From Azoarcus sp. (GTDB lineage: Bacteria > Pseudomonadota > Gammaproteobacteria > Burkholderiales > Rhodocyclaceae): DNA of 44,156 nucleotides. This document shows positions 41,529 to 44,156 of this stretch, piece by piece (the stretch's first letter is position 1; every line of letters begins with the position of its first letter). Where the stretch lies: NCBI GenBank assembly GCA_031285965.1, contig JAITVD010000044.1:1-44156 (forward strand), given 5' to 3'. Both the position numbers and the translations under genes were made by a program. The notes below the pieces were generated by a model. It did no database searches and was not told the DNA's origin. It was given only the letters and a program-made list of their open reading frames with translations.

Positions 41529-42595
41529 TGAACATCACCACGACGGGTATTAAAAAAAAGATCATCCTGCCGCCCAAAAAAAAGGGTCTGATCCCGGACG
41601 GCGCGGACTTGTCCGGGCTGCTGGACGCGGCCAAGGGCATTGCGGCGGAAGGCGGCGATGGGCGGCAGATTCTTTTCCTCGCACACGGCGAAGTCCACGA
41701 GGACGAGAACCAGCCGCGCCGTGCGGACAACCCGGGGTTTTCGGAAGAAAGCATCGCTGGCTTGGCCGAGACGATCTACAAGTATGGTGTTAAGACGCCC
41801 ATCTCCGTTCGTCGGCGCGAGGAGGGTGGGTATGTCATCAACCACGGCGCACGTCGGCTCCGCGCCACAAAATTTGCGCATTCGCTCGCGGAGAGAGCGG
41901 GCGATGCGGAGAAGATGGAAAGCCTTCGCAGGGTTCCGGCAATTATTGACGAGTGCTACGGAAAGGTAGACCAGTTTATTGAAAACTTGCAGCGCGAGGC
42001 GCTGACCCCGATGGAGACCGCCGTTTTCATTGGCGAGCTTTTGGCAAGCGGCATGAAAAAGGGCGAAGTGGCCAAGGCCATCGGAAAATCGGCTGCTTTC
42101 GTCTCGCAGCATTCCACCCTCCTCAACCTGCCGGAGCCGATTGCCAATGCGTTCGAGACCGGGCGCGTGTCCGATGTGACGGTCGTCAACGAACTGGTGA
42201 AGGCGTACAACGACAACCCTCAGCACGGAAGCAGGGAGGGGGTCGCCGCGTGGCTTGCACAGACCGACGAGGTGACGCGCGGGACAGTGGCCCAGCTACG
42301 CGAGTTCGTCCAGATAAACCCCGGAGTGCTGCCCGTGCAGGAACCGGCTCCGCGCCATGTGGCTGTGGAGGAAGAGGTCGGGCGGGATAAACCGCACGGC
42401 TCGCGCGAGGCGGAAAAACCTTTTCGCCCTGTCTTGCGCGTGAGCGTCAAGTCGAAAGAGTTTGTTGGCGAAGGGACGCTGGATTTCCGGCGCAGGCCGG
42501 GAACGGCGGGCAGCATGTGGGTCAAGGCGGACGGCGGCACGGAAATTACGGTGGCCGCGAAGGACATTTCTATCGTCGAACTGATCGACGGCTGA
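41528..42595 (+). CDS. korB: KorB, ParB-family repressor and partition protein
   Basis: The 355-aa product (RP4 358 aa) has the ParB/CTP motifs GARR (107-110) and ENLQR (152-156), a helix-turn-helix (about 179-201: GEVAKAIGKSAAFVSQHSTL), then DVTVVNELVKAYN and TRGTVAQLREF, which in RP4 carry the operator-contacting Thr and Arg (probably Thr218 and Arg251 here). The C-terminal SH3-like dimer domain (about 296-355) follows. Its operator TTTAGCSGCTAAA occurs ten times in this window. Confidence 0.97.
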   Translation: MNITTTGIKKKIILPPKKKGLIPDGADLSGLLDAAKGIAAEGGDGRQILFLAHGEVHEDENQPRRADNPGFSEESIAGLAETIYKYGVKTPISVRRREEGGYVINHGARRLRATKFAHSLAERAGDAEKMESLRRVPAIIDECYGKVDQFIENLQREALTPMETAVFIGELLASGMKKGEVAKAIGKSAAFVSQHSTLLNLPEPIANAFETGRVSDVTVVNELVKAYNDNPQHGSREGVAAWLAQTDEVTRGTVAQLREFVQINPGVLPVQEPAPRHVAVEEEVGRDKPHGSREAEKPFRPVLRVSVKSKEFVGEGTLDFRRRPGTAGSMWVKADGGTEITVAAKDISIVELIDG

Positions 42596-42599
42596 AAAT

Positions 42600-42612
42600 T
42601 TTAGCCGCTAAA
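42600..42612. promoter_or_regulatory. KorB operator (OB site 10) after korB
   Basis: TTTAGCCGCTAAA, the only copy with C at the centre on this strand, four bases after the korB stop and before the kfrC-like gene. Confidence 0.92.
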
Positions 42613-42627
42613 ATTTTGGAGAGAGCC

Positions 42628-43266
42628 GTGCGGGATATGGTGCAGCGCGACGCTGCTACGATGAGGCATAGTGACTTTGAGCATGGAGATGGCACAAAGC
42701 GGGTGTTTCCTCGCGGCGGCGGGGAGCAGCCCCTTCTGGCTGAAGCCGAGAGGCTTGCCCGCGAACAGGCTGGAATGCTTGAGGCCGCGCCTATCGAACA
42801 AACCTATGGCGATACCCTCGAATCGTATGTTCTGGCAAAACAGGCACAGGTCATGCGCATCGAGGAAAGGCTTGAGAGTCTGATCTTGAACCAGACGGCA
42901 GAACTCGCAAAGAGCGCCGCGCCGAAGCCGTGGAACGTATTCAAGACAAAAAAAAGATGGGAGGATGGACAGGCAAAGGGACGGGCGCGGATATACGCCC
43001 TGCGCTCAAGGCTTGCCATCGTGCGGAAGATTGAAACGGGAATGGGGCTTTTCAGGCCGCGGATCGAGGAACTGGCGACACGAAAAATGCGGGCGGAACA
43101 TCCGGCACTGGCCGTTGAATGGGATGCAGCGCGGGAAGCGCATAGGAAGCTTCATTGCCACGAAATGGAAATGCACCGGGCAAAACAAAATAAAGCGGCG
43201 CAGAACTCCGCCGCAGCGCACCAAAACTGCTTTGCTCTCCTTATTGGGGATGGAAAAATAAAGTAA
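42628..43266 (+). CDS. kfrC: KfrC-like protein
   Basis: GTG 42628 lies six bases after GGAG; an ATG at 42637 is too far from it. The 212-aa helical product has RIEERLESLILNQTAELAKS and IEELATRKMRAEHPALAVEW, typical of the KfrC group that lies after korB in IncP-1 plasmids. The same blocks appear in the C-terminus of the giant methylase-helicase (RGIEEGMSALRTKIEELALK, MRTEHPVLFAE). Possibly a stability or partition accessory protein. Symbol tentative. Confidence 0.65.
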   Translation: MRDMVQRDAATMRHSDFEHGDGTKRVFPRGGGEQPLLAEAERLAREQAGMLEAAPIEQTYGDTLESYVLAKQAQVMRIEERLESLILNQTAELAKSAAPKPWNVFKTKKRWEDGQAKGRARIYALRSRLAIVRKIETGMGLFRPRIEELATRKMRAEHPALAVEWDAAREAHRKLHCHEMEMHRAKQNKAAQNSAAAHQNCFALLIGDGKIK

Positions 43267-43358
43267 AACAACGTTTTTTAGCATAAATTTTATTAGTATT
43301 TTATACTATAGATAGCTGTAGTGGCGGTTCTAATTACATTTGCATGGAGGAATTGAAA

Positions 43359-43475
43359 ATGATTGATAACAATCTGGAGACCCGCTTTAAGGCTGCCCGC
43401 GATGCCATCGTAGGCGAGGCGGATGTTTTCGCAAAGATGCTTGGCGCAGAAAAGGAAGGAAAGCCGTCGAACTGG
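43359..43475 (+). pseudogene. 5' fragment of a gene cut by the transposon scar
   Basis: ATG 43359 lies eight bases after GGAGG and opens MIDNNLETRFKAARDAIVGE, then ADVFAKMLGAEKEGKPSNW. From about 43475 the sequence becomes the 3' side of a Tn3-family transposase on the other strand, so the reading frame beyond is foreign. Whether 120-709 is the other half of this gene cannot be told. Confidence 0.6.
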
Positions 43476-43513
43476 GCTAGACCCAACAGTCGTGCAACGA
43501 GAGGCCACTTCTT
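43475..43513. repeat. Possible Tn3-family terminal repeat
   Basis: The 39 bases between the broken gene and the transposase stop begin GGGCTAGACCC and have the usual length of a Tn3-family end. No partner end is in the window, so this is a positional inference. Confidence 0.35.
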
Positions 43514-44037
43514 TCAGATTGTCAAGTCGATCCGAGTGTTCATGTCAAGATCGAACTTCCCGTATGGATTGACATGTTCCCAGATCAATGGCGTCAGTGC
43601 GGCATAGTCTCGTGGCGTCATCCTGCCTTGCCAATGCGGTTGTGCCAATACCTGCTGAATCATCAGCGTGTTGACGTAGACCATGCAGTTCTGGATCAGG
43701 TGCAGCGCGAGCATGCTGACTTCGTGATCTTCACGGCGGTTGCTCGACAATTCACCACGTCGGGCGAAAAACACGAAATCCGTAGCACCGTTCCACTGTT
43801 CAATCACGTTCAGCCCTTCGTTGATCTCCCGACGTAGTTTTTCGTCATGCAGGTATCGACACAGAAAAATGGTCTTGATCGCCTTGCCCAACTCAGTAAG
43901 CGCCCTGTAAGTCGGGTGTTGCGCATTCTTTTTGGTGAAGCGTCGTAGGATGGCCTCGGTTTCCGCTGTGCGCAACCGTAGCGCCGTGGCGAACTTGACC
44001 ATCTGGTCATACTGCTGTCGTATCAGATTCCAGTCTA
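43514..44037 (-). pseudogene. tnpA: 3' fragment of a Tn3-family transposase
   Basis: About 174 C-terminal residues are present: [20 protein letters not shown], then [40 protein letters not shown] and [20 protein letters not shown], the standard Tn3 transposase end. A full protein is about 1000 aa. The 5' side stops at the 119-bp terminal repeat; a start codon inside that repeat (44056) is not native. Confidence 0.93.
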
Positions 44038-44156
44038 TAGGTGTAGTTGCTTGCAATTAAAATGACCTCTGCCCGCAATCAGCACGGTTTTCTGCCCACA
44101 TTAACTACGACTGAAACCGTTGCCGTGCTCAGATTAACTGCGACCATGCTCACAAT
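44038..44156. repeat. Right copy of the 119-bp terminal inverted repeat
   Basis: Exact reverse complement of bases 1-119, directly joined to the truncated transposase. Confidence 0.8.

Noticed and set aside
43275..43290. Eleventh KorB site (TTTTTTAGCATAAATTTT)
   Set aside because: Only the left half matches; the right half lacks GCTAAA.
1..44156. tRNA, rRNA or antibiotic-resistance genes
   Set aside because: No cloverleaf-like sequence, rRNA block or resistance gene was recognised on either strand.

Overview
This window is most of a self-transmissible plasmid with an IncP-1 (RP4/RK2)-type backbone. The host is probably a Pseudomonadota bacterium, but the sequence does not fix the genus. Transfer genes follow the RP4 order closely. 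The control genes are korA-incC-korB and a trbA-like gene. Ten perfect copies of the 13-bp KorB operator TTTAGC(G/C)GCTAAA are scattered over the DNA. I saw no resistance, metal or catabolic cargo. The molecule is probably circular and the contig was cut at a mobile element: the first and last 119 bp are perfect inverted copies, and next to the right copy lies the 3' end of a Tn3-family transposase.

Layout. 1-2000: a truncated unknown gene, then a strong promoter with a palindromic operator driving an acidic 201-aa protein, and two very small membrane proteins. 2008-8920: Tra1, with traM-traL-traK on the minus strand, oriT, then traJ-traI(traH inside)-traG-traF on the plus strand. 8937-15790: a decayed ORF and a 2229-aa DNA-methylase/helicase protein. 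15999-18970: an orphan HigA-type repressor diverging from a second HTH regulator, three AT-rich small membrane proteins and a serine resolvase. 19085-20515: a 31-aa hydrophobic peptide with an extreme Shine-Dalgarno, a mazEF-type toxin-antitoxin bracketed by repeats, and a small unknown gene. 20549-25547: a 1299-aa ArdC/primase fusion (TraC-like), a small partner gene and a 260-aa AT-rich orphan. 25558-37543 (minus): the Tra2 mating-pair genes trbN, M, L, K, J, an extra lipoprotein, I, H, G, F, E, D, C, B. 37694-39336: trbA, then divergent rhh-repA. 39363-40470: iteron origin, GC-rich stem-loops and the korA promoter. 40469-43266: korA-incC-korB-kfrC-like. 43359-44156: a truncated gene and the transposon scar.

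How it works together. TraI with TraJ, TraH and TraK forms the relaxosome at oriT. TraG couples it to the Trb channel. TrbC is matured into a ring pilin by TraF. The primase/ArdC fusion and the methylase-helicase probably help incoming single-stranded DNA become established. KorB (with IncC for partition), KorA and TrbA keep transfer and maintenance genes low. KorB sites sit in front of, or inside, trbB, trbH, trbJ, trbM, traI, traF, the traC operon, korA, kfrC and the 201-aa gene. Replication is not TrfA-based: an RPA-family RepA with nine iterons occupies the place that ssb-trfA holds in RP4.

Family names given here come from recognition of protein motifs and gene order; no database search was possible.
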